A stretch of 24,136 nucleotides of DNA, from contig CALCEJ010000091.1 of NCBI GenBank assembly GCA_937900465.1, positions 1-24,136 on the forward strand. Direction: 5' to 3'. The notes beneath the pieces are model-generated. The model searched no databases and was not told where the DNA came from. It worked only from the letters and a program-made list of their open reading frames with translations. The translations under genes were made by a program, and so were the position numbers. Shown here piece after piece: positions 8,601-16,265 of this stretch; the first letter of the stretch is position 1, and each line of letters begins with the position of its first letter. This stretch comes from an uncultured Bacteroidales bacterium (GTDB lineage: Bacteria; Bacteroidota; Bacteroidia; Bacteroidales; UBA932).

Positions 8601-10055
8601 ATGAAAGTAAGACACCTTCTGATTCTCGCGCTCCTTGCCGTGGCCTGCAGGCCCTCCGTCAATCCCGATCCGGAACCCGGGCCTGGCGCTGAGTCTGCAG
8701 ATACGACCCAAGCCAAGGTCCTGCCGGATCTGAAGGTGCTTACTCTCGAAGTTCCCGATTTTCCCGACGCCGAAGTGACACTTGGGGAGGAGAATGCTGA
8801 CATTCTCTTCCCCTTCGGCGCGGATGTTTCCGGGGTGCGGCTGGATTTCACAGTGCCGGAAGGCATAACCGCAGACCCGGAAAGCGGGAGCAGCTTCAAT
8901 CTTACGAAAAAGGGAAAGATATTCCTCAGGAGGGAGGAAGACGGCGCCGCCGCCCAGTTTGCCGTCACCTCGTCTTTCAAAGAGCCCACTGGCGTCAGAG
9001 GCCTGTTCCTCCCCTCTCCTGATCATACATCATCCTTCATCACCTACGACAACGTCTGTTCGTCGCTGGACCTGATGGAGGAACTCAACTTCAACACGCT
9101 GTTCGTATGTACGTGGGCTGCGACAAAGACAGCCTGGGACAGCCCCCTTCTCCTGAAGGAGACAACGTACTCCTCCGCCGCTGAAGGCAATATGTACTCC
9201 GGGTATACCGGCGGCAGCGGCGACGCCCTCAAGGACATCATCTCCGAGGCCCATAAGCGCGACATCAAGGTTGTCCTTTGGTTCGAGTACGGGTTTATGC
9301 ACCGCGTAGGCGGTGTGGACCTTACCGATCCCCTTCTTTCGAAGCATCCCGGATGGATAGGCATCGACAACAAGGGCGGGTACTCCAACTACAACGGCAC
9401 CGACTATTACCTGAACGCCTACGATCCCGAGGTACAGGGATTCTTCCTGTCGCTGATAAAGGAGGCGCTTGTGCTGTATCCGGACCTGGACGGCGTTATG
9501 GGCGACGACAGGATGCCCGCAATGCCCGTCAATTCCGGGTACGATCCCCTCACCAAGGCGGCTTATGCCGCCGCAAATGACGGCGCGGAGCCTTCCCTTA
9601 ATTACAATTCCACTGCCTGGCAGAATTTCAGGCTCAGGATACTGAATGATTTTGCCGCAGACATCTACCGAACCGTCAAGGGAATAAAGCCCTCCGCAGC
9701 AGTTTGCTTCAGCCCCAACAACTACCCCTGGTGCAAACAGAACCTTATGCAGGACTGGCCCACGTGGGTCAGCGAAGGTAACGCAGACCTCATCTGTGTC
9801 CAGTGTTACATTCCTGCAAATTATGAAGATTACGTAACGCTTTCGCTCCGTTACCTTAAGCCTTCGATGTTCTGTCCCGTAATGATCCTCAAAAACGGGA
9901 GCAACATCCTTTCGGAAGCTGACATTAAGAGCGAGATAGCCTTCAACCGGAAGATGCTCACAGCCGGCGAATCCCAGTTCTGGTTCGACGGAATCTTCCA
10001 GCGGAAAGAGCTTTTCAAATCACTTTACCCAGACAAAGCAATTAATCCCCTATAA
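8601..10055 (+). CDS. GHL10-family glycosyl hydrolase-like lipoprotein (family 10 glycosylhydrolase, PF02638-like)
   Basis: The 484-residue lipoprotein (Cys16, LLAVAC) has a Pro/Asp-rich linker, an Ig-like domain at about 40-125, and a TIM-barrel-like domain from about 130. Family signs are ITYDNVCSSLDLMEELNFNT, IKVVLWFEYGF, YLNAYDPEVQGFFLSLIKE and LDGVMGDDRM, the counterpart of the DGIHFDDY strand in GHL10 proteins. It also has ADLICVQCYIP. Family members include E. coli DigH (YddW), which cleaves peptide-free peptidoglycan glycan strands, so a wall-type aminosugar glycan is a possible substrate (inference). The gene starts 6 nt after the previous stop, and its TAA overlaps the next ATG by one base. 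A surface location is likely from the linker. Catalytic acids should be tested among the paired Asp of GDDRM. Confidence 0.82.
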   Translation: MKVRHLLILALLAVACRPSVNPDPEPGPGAESADTTQAKVLPDLKVLTLEVPDFPDAEVTLGEENADILFPFGADVSGVRLDFTVPEGITADPESGSSFNLTKKGKIFLRREEDGAAAQFAVTSSFKEPTGVRGLFLPSPDHTSSFITYDNVCSSLDLMEELNFNTLFVCTWAATKTAWDSPLLLKETTYSSAAEGNMYSGYTGGSGDALKDIISEAHKRDIKVVLWFEYGFMHRVGGVDLTDPLLSKHPGWIGIDNKGGYSNYNGTDYYLNAYDPEVQGFFLSLIKEALVLYPDLDGVMGDDRMPAMPVNSGYDPLTKAAYAAANDGAEPSLNYNSTAWQNFRLRILNDFAADIYRTVKGIKPSAAVCFSPNNYPWCKQNLMQDWPTWVSEGNADLICVQCYIPANYEDYVTLSLRYLKPSMFCPVMILKNGSNILSEADIKSEIAFNRKMLTAGESQFWFDGIFQRKELFKSLYPDKAINPL

Positions 10056-11704
10056 TGAAAAAGTACAGTTTTATAGTGTCCCTGATGCTCCCCCTCGCAG
10101 TCATAGCCTGCAAGGGAGAGGAGAATCCCGACAACGGGAATCCGGACAGCGGAAGCAATAACGGGCAGAATGAGGAGGTAAAACCCTCCCTTGTCGCCCC
10201 CTCGAACCTCAATGTCTCCACTCCAGGGGGTGCGGAAGCAACCATCACCTGGGAGAACGCCTCCACGGACTACGACGGAGTTGACATCGAAAAAGCCGTA
10301 GGTACCGGTAAATACAAGCGCCTCACAACCCTCTCTGCAGGTGTTTTCACATACACTGACACGGATTTCACGGAAAACGGTTCCTACAGTTACAGGCTGT
10401 GCTCCTTCAAGGGGCTCACATACAGCGACTACGCAAGCGTAGATTTCACGATAGAGGGCATTCCGGACCCTGTTCCGATGGCCACGATCTCGAAGGTGGA
10501 GACTGCCCCCAATATGATAGTCGTACGTTTCTCGATTACCGAAGACCTCGGAAAAACCGTCGAGAATGGAATTGTATGGAGCTATACGTCCACGTCGCCC
10601 GAACTTGGAAAGGATGAGTCTTACACCTATTGGAAGAAGCTCAGGACCGGAAATGACGGCGTCGGTGTCATTTTCGACCCCACCGGAACCGTAACCCTCC
10701 GGGCCTATGCCAAGAGCACCAGCGGGGATATCGTGGGCTATTCTGACCCCGTAACGGCAACTCCCGACGCCCAGCCCGCCCCCTACGATGTAACCTACAC
10801 GGATATAACTCCCGGCGACTTCCCCTCCGAGATCAAGGTCTACAACGCGACAAAGACGATGGTTACCGGCCGTCCCCTGAACATCTGGTATGCCATCGCA
10901 GACCTTTCGACCGGAAACGTCGTCCTGAGGACCCTCTGCCCCAACGGCTACGCAAAGACCAGCGAATGGCCCAAGACCCACACCGAATCCCCTTACGTAT
11001 TCACAAACGGCGGTTACTTCTACACGACATCCCTCAGCTACGTGCTGGACCAGGGAGTCTTCAAGGCCGAGAACGATCACAGCCTCTCCCGAAAATACAC
11101 CTATCCTACCGCACGCGGAGTCTTCGGCGTGACGGAAGATGCAAAGACCTCCGTTTGCTGGCGCTACGGCGGAACCGTCGGCGGAGGCCCGTATTTCTAT
11201 GACGTGCCCATCCACCAGATCGACGGAGCCACTCCCCTGAAGCCCTCGGCGACCTACCCAGCCCCGGCGATCGACCCCGGTTACTACAGCGCCATCGGCG
11301 GCGGCCCCGTACTTGTCAAGGACGGAAAGATTCAGATTAATTTCCTCGCGGAGGACGAGAGCCTTGCCGATGCGGACAAATGCTACCTCTCCAACTTCGA
11401 GCTGTTCTACACCGACATCTTCAATAAGAGCACCCGCCAGCCCCGTACGGCAATTGGCCGGAGGGCGGACGGAAAGGTGGTCCTGATGGTAGTTGACGGC
11501 CGTAATTCCGGAGTAAGCGAGGGCGTTGTACTTACTGATATGGCCCGCCTGATGACCGGAGTGGGCTGCGTTGACGTACTTAATCTCGACGGTGGCGGAT
11601 CTTCGACTTTCTGTGTAGGAAACGACCTCCAGATACTAAACCGTCCTTCCTCGAACAACGTGGAGCGTTCCGTCATTTCAATGGTTGGATTTGCGAAGAA
11701 ATAG
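10055..11704 (+). CDS. Fibronectin III plus phosphodiester glycosidase (NAGPA/DUF2233) lipoprotein
   Basis: The 549-residue lipoprotein (Cys19) has a Gly/Asn/Asp/Glu-rich linker, an FN3 domain at about 45-130 (VSTPGGAEATITWENAS to YSYRLCSFKG), and a second beta-sandwich at about 135-240. The NAGPA domain begins at about 250. Hallmarks are YVFTNGGYF, YYSAIGGGPVLVKDGK, PRTAIGRRADGKVVLMVVD and VLNLDGGGSS. The human member, the mannose-6-phosphate uncovering enzyme, removes GlcNAc from a GlcNAc-1-phosphodiester. The bacterial enzyme should therefore cleave sugar-1-phosphodiester bonds in a polymer or decorated glycan; the exact substrate is unknown. It starts on the last base of the GHL10 stop codon and lies 3 nt before the second FAD oxidoreductase. 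Confidence 0.92.
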   Translation: MKKYSFIVSLMLPLAVIACKGEENPDNGNPDSGSNNGQNEEVKPSLVAPSNLNVSTPGGAEATITWENASTDYDGVDIEKAVGTGKYKRLTTLSAGVFTYTDTDFTENGSYSYRLCSFKGLTYSDYASVDFTIEGIPDPVPMATISKVETAPNMIVVRFSITEDLGKTVENGIVWSYTSTSPELGKDESYTYWKKLRTGNDGVGVIFDPTGTVTLRAYAKSTSGDIVGYSDPVTATPDAQPAPYDVTYTDITPGDFPSEIKVYNATKTMVTGRPLNIWYAIADLSTGNVVLRTLCPNGYAKTSEWPKTHTESPYVFTNGGYFYTTSLSYVLDQGVFKAENDHSLSRKYTYPTARGVFGVTEDAKTSVCWRYGGTVGGGPYFYDVPIHQIDGATPLKPSATYPAPAIDPGYYSAIGGGPVLVKDGKIQINFLAEDESLADADKCYLSNFELFYTDIFNKSTRQPRTAIGRRADGKVVLMVVDGRNSGVSEGVVLTDMARLMTGVGCVDVLNLDGGGSSTFCVGNDLQILNRPSSNNVERSVISMVGFAKK

Positions 11705-11707
11705 AAT

Positions 11708-13477
11708 ATGAAAAAACTGCTTGTCCTTGCCGCGGCCCTTGCAATTGTCGCATCCTGTACCACCCGATATGACATCATAATCGTTGGCGGCGGCGCCGGC
11801 GGGACCTCGGCCGGAGTCCAGGCTGCCCGCCTCGGGGCCCACACCCTTATCCTGGAGGAATCCACCTGGCTGGGAGGTATGCTCACCGGAGCAGGAGTCT
11901 CCGCTGTCGACGGCAACTACAATATGCGGAGCGGCTTCTTCGGCGAGTTCTGCGACTCGCTCGCCGGCCGCTACGGCGGATATGGACCGCTTATGAGCGG
12001 ATGGGTAAGCAACGTCCTGTTCGAGCCCCACGTCGGAAACGAGATATTCAAAAATATCGCCGCTACACAGAAGAAGGATCTGGACATCCTTTACGAGGTC
12101 CGGGCGACACAGTTCAAGCGCCTCTCCCGCGGATGGAAAGTCTCCTGGACAGATTCTGAGGGGAAGGCCCATAAGGCCCGCGCAGCAGTCCTTGTGGACG
12201 CGACGGAGATGGGCGATGTCGCTGCGGAGGTAGGAATTCCGTGGGACCTTGGAATGGATGACAAGGCCGTGACCGGCGAAAGGATAGCGATCGATGGAGG
12301 CAATGACATTATTCAGGACATCACGATGGTCGCAACGCTCAAGGAGTATGACCACGACGTGACAATCCCACGTCCGGAGCCCTATGACTCAACCCTTTAT
12401 GTCAACTGCTGCATCAATCCCCTGAACGATGAAAGGGTTGTGGAGAAACCTGGCGGCGGATATGAAATCGCAGCCACCCATCAGGGTCTCCACACTCCCG
12501 AGACTATGCTGACTTACGGGCGTCTTCCCGGCGGAAAGAAGTTTATGATCAACTGGCCCATCGAGGGTAATGACATCTATATGGACCTTGTCACCGCTTC
12601 ACCTCAGAGACGGCAGGAACTCCTCGACAGCGCCAGGAACCTCACGCTGGGCTTTGTCTATTTTATGCAGACATCCCTCGGGATGAATCACCTCGGGCTC
12701 GCCGACGACGAGTATCCGACCCCGGACCTCCTCCCCTTCATCCCCTATCACCGTGAATCCCGCCGTATCCACGGCGTCGTCCGCTTCACAATGGACGAGG
12801 CGGAGAACCCCTACATCGACAATCTGTACAGGACCGGCATCGCGGTTGGCGATTATCCCGTGGACCATCACCACCACCGCCACCCGAACTGGCCCGGACT
12901 CCCCCGTCTGGCTTTCTATCCCATACCTTCCTATAACGTGCCTATGGGCGTCGTGATTCCGGAAGGGGAAAAGGATATCCTTGTCTGCGAGAAATCCGTC
13001 TCCGTTACCAATCTCATCAACGGGGCAACCCGTCTCCAGCCTGTCGTTGTCCAGCTTGGACAGGCCTCCGGCGTCATCGCCGCGCTCGCCGCGCTCAACT
13101 ACGGCGGCGACGTAACCGCAGTTCCCGTCCGCGAGGTCCAGAAGGTCCTCCTTGACGGCGGGGGATACATTATGCCCTACAGGGATCTCCCGAAGGATTC
13201 CCCGGATTTCGGCATACTCCAAAGGATAGGCGCAACCGGAATAATGAGGGGTGTCGGGAAGCCGTATCAATGGGCTAACCAGACCTGGTTCAGGGCAGAT
13301 GAACCCGTACTCTCCGAAGAGGTCTTCCTCGAGGATTATTTCCCGGGCGAAAGCATCGAGTCCCTTGGCCTTCCCGCTCCTGACGGCGTCCTGACGCGCC
13401 TTGAGATGGCCCGCGCGATTGACTCTCTGCTCAAGCCCTTCGACCGCCCTGTCGGATACCACGGAGAGTTGCTGTAG
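11708..13477 (+). CDS. FAD-dependent oxidoreductase lipoprotein with SLH-like C-terminus
   Basis: The 589-residue protein has lipoprotein Cys17 (AIVASC). It enters the FAD-binding fold at once: YDIIIVGGGAGGTSAGVQAA, then LILEESTWLGGMLTGAGVS. GYVxAT-type features of the distant paralogue at 80-1627 are replaced by a His-rich GDYPVDHHHHRHP segment near residue 380, and NGATRLQPVVVQLGQASG marks the C-terminal FAD contact. Residues about 495-580 (FGILQRIGATGIMRGVG to LTRLEMARAIDSL) resemble one S-layer-homology-like module, seen in some PF12831 proteins. No linker follows the lipid Cys, so periplasmic placement is likely (inference). It is the last gene of the operon, ending 67 nt before a strong terminator. 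The substrate is unknown; sugar or sugar-derivative oxidation is a guess from context. Confidence 0.85.
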   Translation: MKKLLVLAAALAIVASCTTRYDIIIVGGGAGGTSAGVQAARLGAHTLILEESTWLGGMLTGAGVSAVDGNYNMRSGFFGEFCDSLAGRYGGYGPLMSGWVSNVLFEPHVGNEIFKNIAATQKKDLDILYEVRATQFKRLSRGWKVSWTDSEGKAHKARAAVLVDATEMGDVAAEVGIPWDLGMDDKAVTGERIAIDGGNDIIQDITMVATLKEYDHDVTIPRPEPYDSTLYVNCCINPLNDERVVEKPGGGYEIAATHQGLHTPETMLTYGRLPGGKKFMINWPIEGNDIYMDLVTASPQRRQELLDSARNLTLGFVYFMQTSLGMNHLGLADDEYPTPDLLPFIPYHRESRRIHGVVRFTMDEAENPYIDNLYRTGIAVGDYPVDHHHHRHPNWPGLPRLAFYPIPSYNVPMGVVIPEGEKDILVCEKSVSVTNLINGATRLQPVVVQLGQASGVIAALAALNYGGDVTAVPVREVQKVLLDGGGYIMPYRDLPKDSPDFGILQRIGATGIMRGVGKPYQWANQTWFRADEPVLSEEVFLEDYFPGESIESLGLPAPDGVLTRLEMARAIDSLLKPFDRPVGYHGELL

Positions 13478-13544
13478 GGGCCGAGTAAAGGGGCCGCGTG
13501 AAGTGGCCGTAAAGTGTAAGTTATTAATACTGAGATGATTACGC

Positions 13545-13579
13545 AAAAGAGGGGTATCTCATTTAGATACCCCTCTTTT
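13545..13579. terminator. Bidirectional intrinsic terminator between convergent genes
   Basis: There is a perfect 15-bp stem (arms 13545-13559 and 13565-13579) with a 5-nt loop. The stem opens with AAAA and closes with TTTT, so both strands get a U-run. It lies between the 3' end of the SusCD operon and the 3' end of the MATE gene and can stop transcription from both sides. Confidence 0.93.
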
Positions 13580-13611
13580 ATATAACACGCTGTCAATCAA
13601 CGACTTGCACT

Positions 13612-15288
13612 TCACGCCTCCCGGGGCGTTCCAAGGATAGTGGCGCGATATCTCGCCGTAAGGTAAACGGATCGTATCAGAAGATGTGTGAAGTATGCGC
13701 CCATAAGGATATGAATGCCCATAGTGTTGGAAATGCCGACGGCGGAGACCCCGGCACCTACCCCGGTACCCACCCCGGTACCCACCCCGGCACCTGCCAA
13801 TGCAATCCCGATAAAATAAACCGCAAAAAAGCCAACGGCACAAAGGAGCGTCGAGTTCCGGAGGTCGCGGGAGGCGGTAGCCCCTATATAGACTCCGTCC
13901 CAGACAAAGGCCGGGCAGCCCACGATGGGCATCAGAAGCAGCCAGGGCAGGAATTCCCGGGCGGCGCCGACGACCGCGGCATCCGAGGTGAGAAGCCTGA
14001 AGGCGGGAAGGCCGGCTAGCGCGTATATGCCGATGAAGAGCACGGCGAGAGCGCCGCTCCAAAGGAAGTTGCATCGCACGGATGATTGCAGCATGGGCCT
14101 GTCGTTCTCTCCGATGAAACGGCCCGTCAGGGCTTCCGCAGCGAAGGCGAATCCGTCAGTGAAATAGGAGAAGAACATCAGAAGCTTCATAAGCACGGCG
14201 CTCACCGCCAGCATCATATCCCCGTATCTGGCCGATATCACCGTGAACCCGATATATACCGCTATCATCCCCAGAGACCTTAGGAACAAGTCCACGTTCA
14301 TCCTGAAAAAAGACGGTGCGGATGAGTCAGGCACCGAAGAGGAGACCTCTCCGTGAGCAGGGTGACGAAGTGCCGGCCCGTACTTGAAATAAACTATTGC
14401 AAGGGAGAGGACAAGACCGGTCCATTGCGCTATCACCGTGCCCCAGGCGACGCCGTCAAAGCCAATACCAAGCGCTACCGCAAGGAGAAGGCTCGCCCCG
14501 ATATTGACAAAGTTCACCGTCAGGTCCGCCGCCATAGGCGCCCTCGTGTTCTGCATCCCTATGAACCATCCCTTCAGGGCAAAGAGACTGAGAGTCGCCG
14601 GTGCGGCCCATATCCGTATCCGGAAATATCGCGAAGCAAGCTCCTCCACGGCGGGAGAACAATCGACAAAAAGAAAAGCCAGCCTGAGTATAGCCCATTG
14701 TAGCGCAATCATCGCGACAGCGGACACCAGCGCTATCCTCAGCGCCCTCCGGAGGATGGACCCGCACTCCGTGAAGGGGGATGTTTCGCCGGGGGAACAG
14801 TGACTCCTGACGGCAGGACCACCCTCGGCCGTGTTAGAGGGAGGGGCCCACGAAGTGGGAGGGATAGCTCCGGAGGAGCGTACCGGGCAGGAGTCACTGT
14901 TCCCGCCGGCGAGGACGAGGGCCTTTCCATAGGCCTGTGCGGTAAGTCCGCCGGTACCGGTGCGGAGGAAACCGAAACTCCAGTACAGGAGATCGAAAAG
15001 CATCGAGCCTATGGTGATGCCGCCGATGAGGACGGCAGCGTCGGAGCCAGTAAGATGCCCGGCAATCCCCATATCCACCATTCCCACAAGCGGAACAGTG
15101 ATATTGGCAAGTATGCTCGGAACAGCGAGGCGGAGAATCTCGCGGGAAAGCCCGGCTCCTGCGTGCGTTGGGCGACGAAGGAAGGACGTCGCAGAAAATT
15201 GGTTTTTCGGGTCCCGTCCCGAAAAATAATTTTCTGCAGAGTCAGGCGAAGCAGAGGCTCCTGCGTGCGTTGGGCGACGGCTTTTCAT
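13612..15288 (-). CDS. MATE-family multidrug/metabolite efflux transporter with in-frame insertions
   Basis: The 558-residue membrane protein is rich in hydrophobic helices. It has MATE features: LSREILRLAVPSILANITVP, GGLTAQAYG, FALKGWFIGMQNTRAP and a symmetrical second half (FSYFTDGFAFAAEALTGRF). It should export cationic or other small molecules by H+ or Na+ antiport. The usual family length is about 440-460; the excess is explained by three insertions. These are a repeat-derived N-terminus (about residues 4-45), a 41-codon polar insert after AQAYG from the 123-bp element, and a Gly/Val/Thr repeat near the C-terminus. The ATG at 15288 overlaps the rsgA stop by 4 nt (ATGA), which supports this start, though the first ~45 residues are repeat sequence. 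All insertions keep the frame, so the gene may still be functional. Confidence 0.88.
   Translation of the reverse strand: MKSRRPTHAGASASPDSAENYFSGRDPKNQFSATSFLRRPTHAGAGLSREILRLAVPSILANITVPLVGMVDMGIAGHLTGSDAAVLIGGITIGSMLFDLLYWSFGFLRTGTGGLTAQAYGKALVLAGGNSDSCPVRSSGAIPPTSWAPPSNTAEGGPAVRSHCSPGETSPFTECGSILRRALRIALVSAVAMIALQWAILRLAFLFVDCSPAVEELASRYFRIRIWAAPATLSLFALKGWFIGMQNTRAPMAADLTVNFVNIGASLLLAVALGIGFDGVAWGTVIAQWTGLVLSLAIVYFKYGPALRHPAHGEVSSSVPDSSAPSFFRMNVDLFLRSLGMIAVYIGFTVISARYGDMMLAVSAVLMKLLMFFSYFTDGFAFAAEALTGRFIGENDRPMLQSSVRCNFLWSGALAVLFIGIYALAGLPAFRLLTSDAAVVGAAREFLPWLLLMPIVGCPAFVWDGVYIGATASRDLRNSTLLCAVGFFAVYFIGIALAGAGVGTGVGTGVGAGVSAVGISNTMGIHILMGAYFTHLLIRSVYLTARYRATILGTPREA
13749..13796. repeat. 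12-bp coding tandem repeat, four units
   Basis: Four consecutive 12-bp units occur, two with GGTACCCA and the outer two with GGCACCT(A/G) after CCCC. On the minus strand they encode (GVGT)n-type residues near the C-terminus of the MATE protein, inside or beside a transmembrane helix. Copy-number change would add or remove four residues without frameshift. Confidence 0.9.
14788..14910. repeat. 123-bp cloverleaf-like inverted-repeat element inside the MATE gene
   Basis: Terminal inverted arms (14788-14809 and 14888-14910) match at 22 of 23 positions with one gap, including a perfect 17-bp core, GGGAACAGTGACTCCTG. Between them lie three short hairpins in series: CCCTC/GAGGG (14822-14841), CCCAC-GAA-GTGGG (14847-14859) and GCTCC-GGA-GGAGC (14867-14879). 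Together with the outer stem they form a cloverleaf. The element is exactly 41 codons long, has no stop in the MATE frame, and falls where normal MATE proteins have a short loop. It encodes no protein of its own. A non-autonomous mobile or RPE-like element is the likeliest reading. Confidence 0.8.
15154..15279. repeat. Palindromic element between 24-bp direct repeats at the MATE N-terminus
   Basis: A 24-bp sequence is present exactly twice, at 15154-15177 and 15256-15279, with a 102-bp period (34 codons). Between the copies is a long hairpin, 15191-15237: a 10-bp outer stem (GCAGAAAATT), a small internal loop, a 9-bp inner stem (TTTTTCGGG) and a 6-nt loop. On the minus strand the direct repeat encodes RRPTHAGA twice in the MATE frame. 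It looks like an inserted or duplicated interspersed repeat that is tolerated because it keeps frame. Confidence 0.85.
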
Positions 15289-16247
15289 CGGAACTTGCCG
15301 TCCTCCTCCAGCATTCCCAGATAGGAATTGTAGCGCTCCGGGCTTATGGACCCGTCTTCAAGGGCGGCCTTGACGGCACATCCCGGCTCGTGAGTGTGTG
15401 TACAGGGAACGAAGCGGCAGGAGTCAGCGACGCGGAGCATCTCCGGGAAGTACTTCGCGATCTCCTCTTTTCCGGCGTCCACAAGACCGAAGCCGCGGAT
15501 TCCGGGAGAGTCTACGATGAAAGCCCCGTCCCTGGTGTGGTACATCTCGTAGAGGGAAGTCGTGTGCTTTCCCTGGAGATGGGCCTCCGAAATCATCCCC
15601 ACCTTTGGGTCAAGCGCCGGGTCGATCGCCTTGATAAGCGACGATTTCCCGACACCCGACTCCCCCGACAGGAGCGATATCCGCGGCGCAGAGTCAGGCA
15701 AGGCTGGGGCCCCTGCGGCAAGATCCGAACGAAGGACATCAATGCCTTCACCCGTACGAGTAGAGGTTTCGATGACGCGGTAGCCGGCCCCTTCGTAGAT
15801 GCGGTGGAAATTGTTAATCTGCTGCGCGGCGAAGTCGCGATAAAGGTCCACCTTCGAGAGGACGATGGTAACAGGGACGCCATACATCCCGCAGGTTACG
15901 AGAATCCTGTCCAGGAAGGGGAGCTTCAGCTCAGGAAAAAACAGCGAGACCACGATATAGGCCATATCGACGTTAGCCGCAATGATATGGGCCTGGCGGG
16001 AAAGATTGGTGGAACGGCGGATGACGTAGTTGCGGCGGGGGTGGATTGCCGTGATTGCCGCAGGACCATCCCCATCCTCACGGATGAAGTCCACGACATC
16101 GCCAACGGCGACAGGGTTGGTTATTTTACTCCCCTTGAGGCGAATCTTTCCCCGGAGCAGGGCCGGGAACGGATTCCACAAGGGAATTTCCGAAAGCAGA
16201 TAATGGCTTCCGGCGTTTTTCACTACTGTCGCTGTCCCCTGGGTCAT
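15285..16247 (-). CDS. rsgA: Ribosome small-subunit-dependent GTPase A
   Basis: This circularly permuted GTPase helps mature the 30S subunit late in assembly and is released on GTP hydrolysis. An N-terminal OB-fold region (about 5-75, with KGSKITNPVAVGDVVDF) precedes the G domain, which shows the permuted order G4 (LSKVD), G1 P-loop (SGESGVGKSSL), G2-like HTTS and G3 (DSPGIRGFG). The C-terminal zinc site is CRFVPCTHTHEPGC. I use the ATG at 16247; a GTG two codons upstream is possible. Length (about 320) is normal. It lies 18 nt after the MFS gene and overlaps the MATE start by 4 nt. A short stretch before the P-loop, encoding APALPDSA, matches part of the repeat element at the MATE N-terminus. 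Confidence 0.97.
   Translation of the reverse strand: MTQGTATVVKNAGSHYLLSEIPLWNPFPALLRGKIRLKGSKITNPVAVGDVVDFIREDGDGPAAITAIHPRRNYVIRRSTNLSRQAHIIAANVDMAYIVVSLFFPELKLPFLDRILVTCGMYGVPVTIVLSKVDLYRDFAAQQINNFHRIYEGAGYRVIETSTRTGEGIDVLRSDLAAGAPALPDSAPRISLLSGESGVGKSSLIKAIDPALDPKVGMISEAHLQGKHTTSLYEMYHTRDGAFIVDSPGIRGFGLVDAGKEEIAKYFPEMLRVADSCRFVPCTHTHEPGCAVKAALEDGSISPERYNSYLGMLEEDGKFR
15688..15717. repeat. Partial diverged copy of the MATE N-terminal repeat inside rsgA
   Basis: The 12-mer GCAGAGTCAGGC at 15688-15699 recurs at 15236-15247. The next 18 nt agree at about 13 positions and end in the same CCTGCG, so about 25 of 30 bases match. Both copies are on the same strand and in a reading frame giving PDSA. 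It may be a remnant or a chance match in GC-rich code. Confidence 0.4.
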
Positions 16248-16254
16248 ACTCACA

Positions 16255-16262
16255 CAAAGGTA
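16255..16262 (-). promoter_or_regulatory. Possible internal -7 promoter box for rsgA
   Basis: The minus strand reads TACCTTTG, a perfect TAnnTTTG, inside the 18-nt gap between the MFS stop and the rsgA ATG at 16247. Its closeness to the start would make the transcript nearly leaderless. No -33 TTTG is found at the usual 19-21 nt spacing, so it could be chance. Confidence 0.35.
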
Positions 16263-16265
16263 GCA

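Noticed and set aside
13749..13796. Short repeated units considered as a CRISPR array
   Set aside because: Units are 12 bp with no spacers, in a coding frame, and no cas genes are present.
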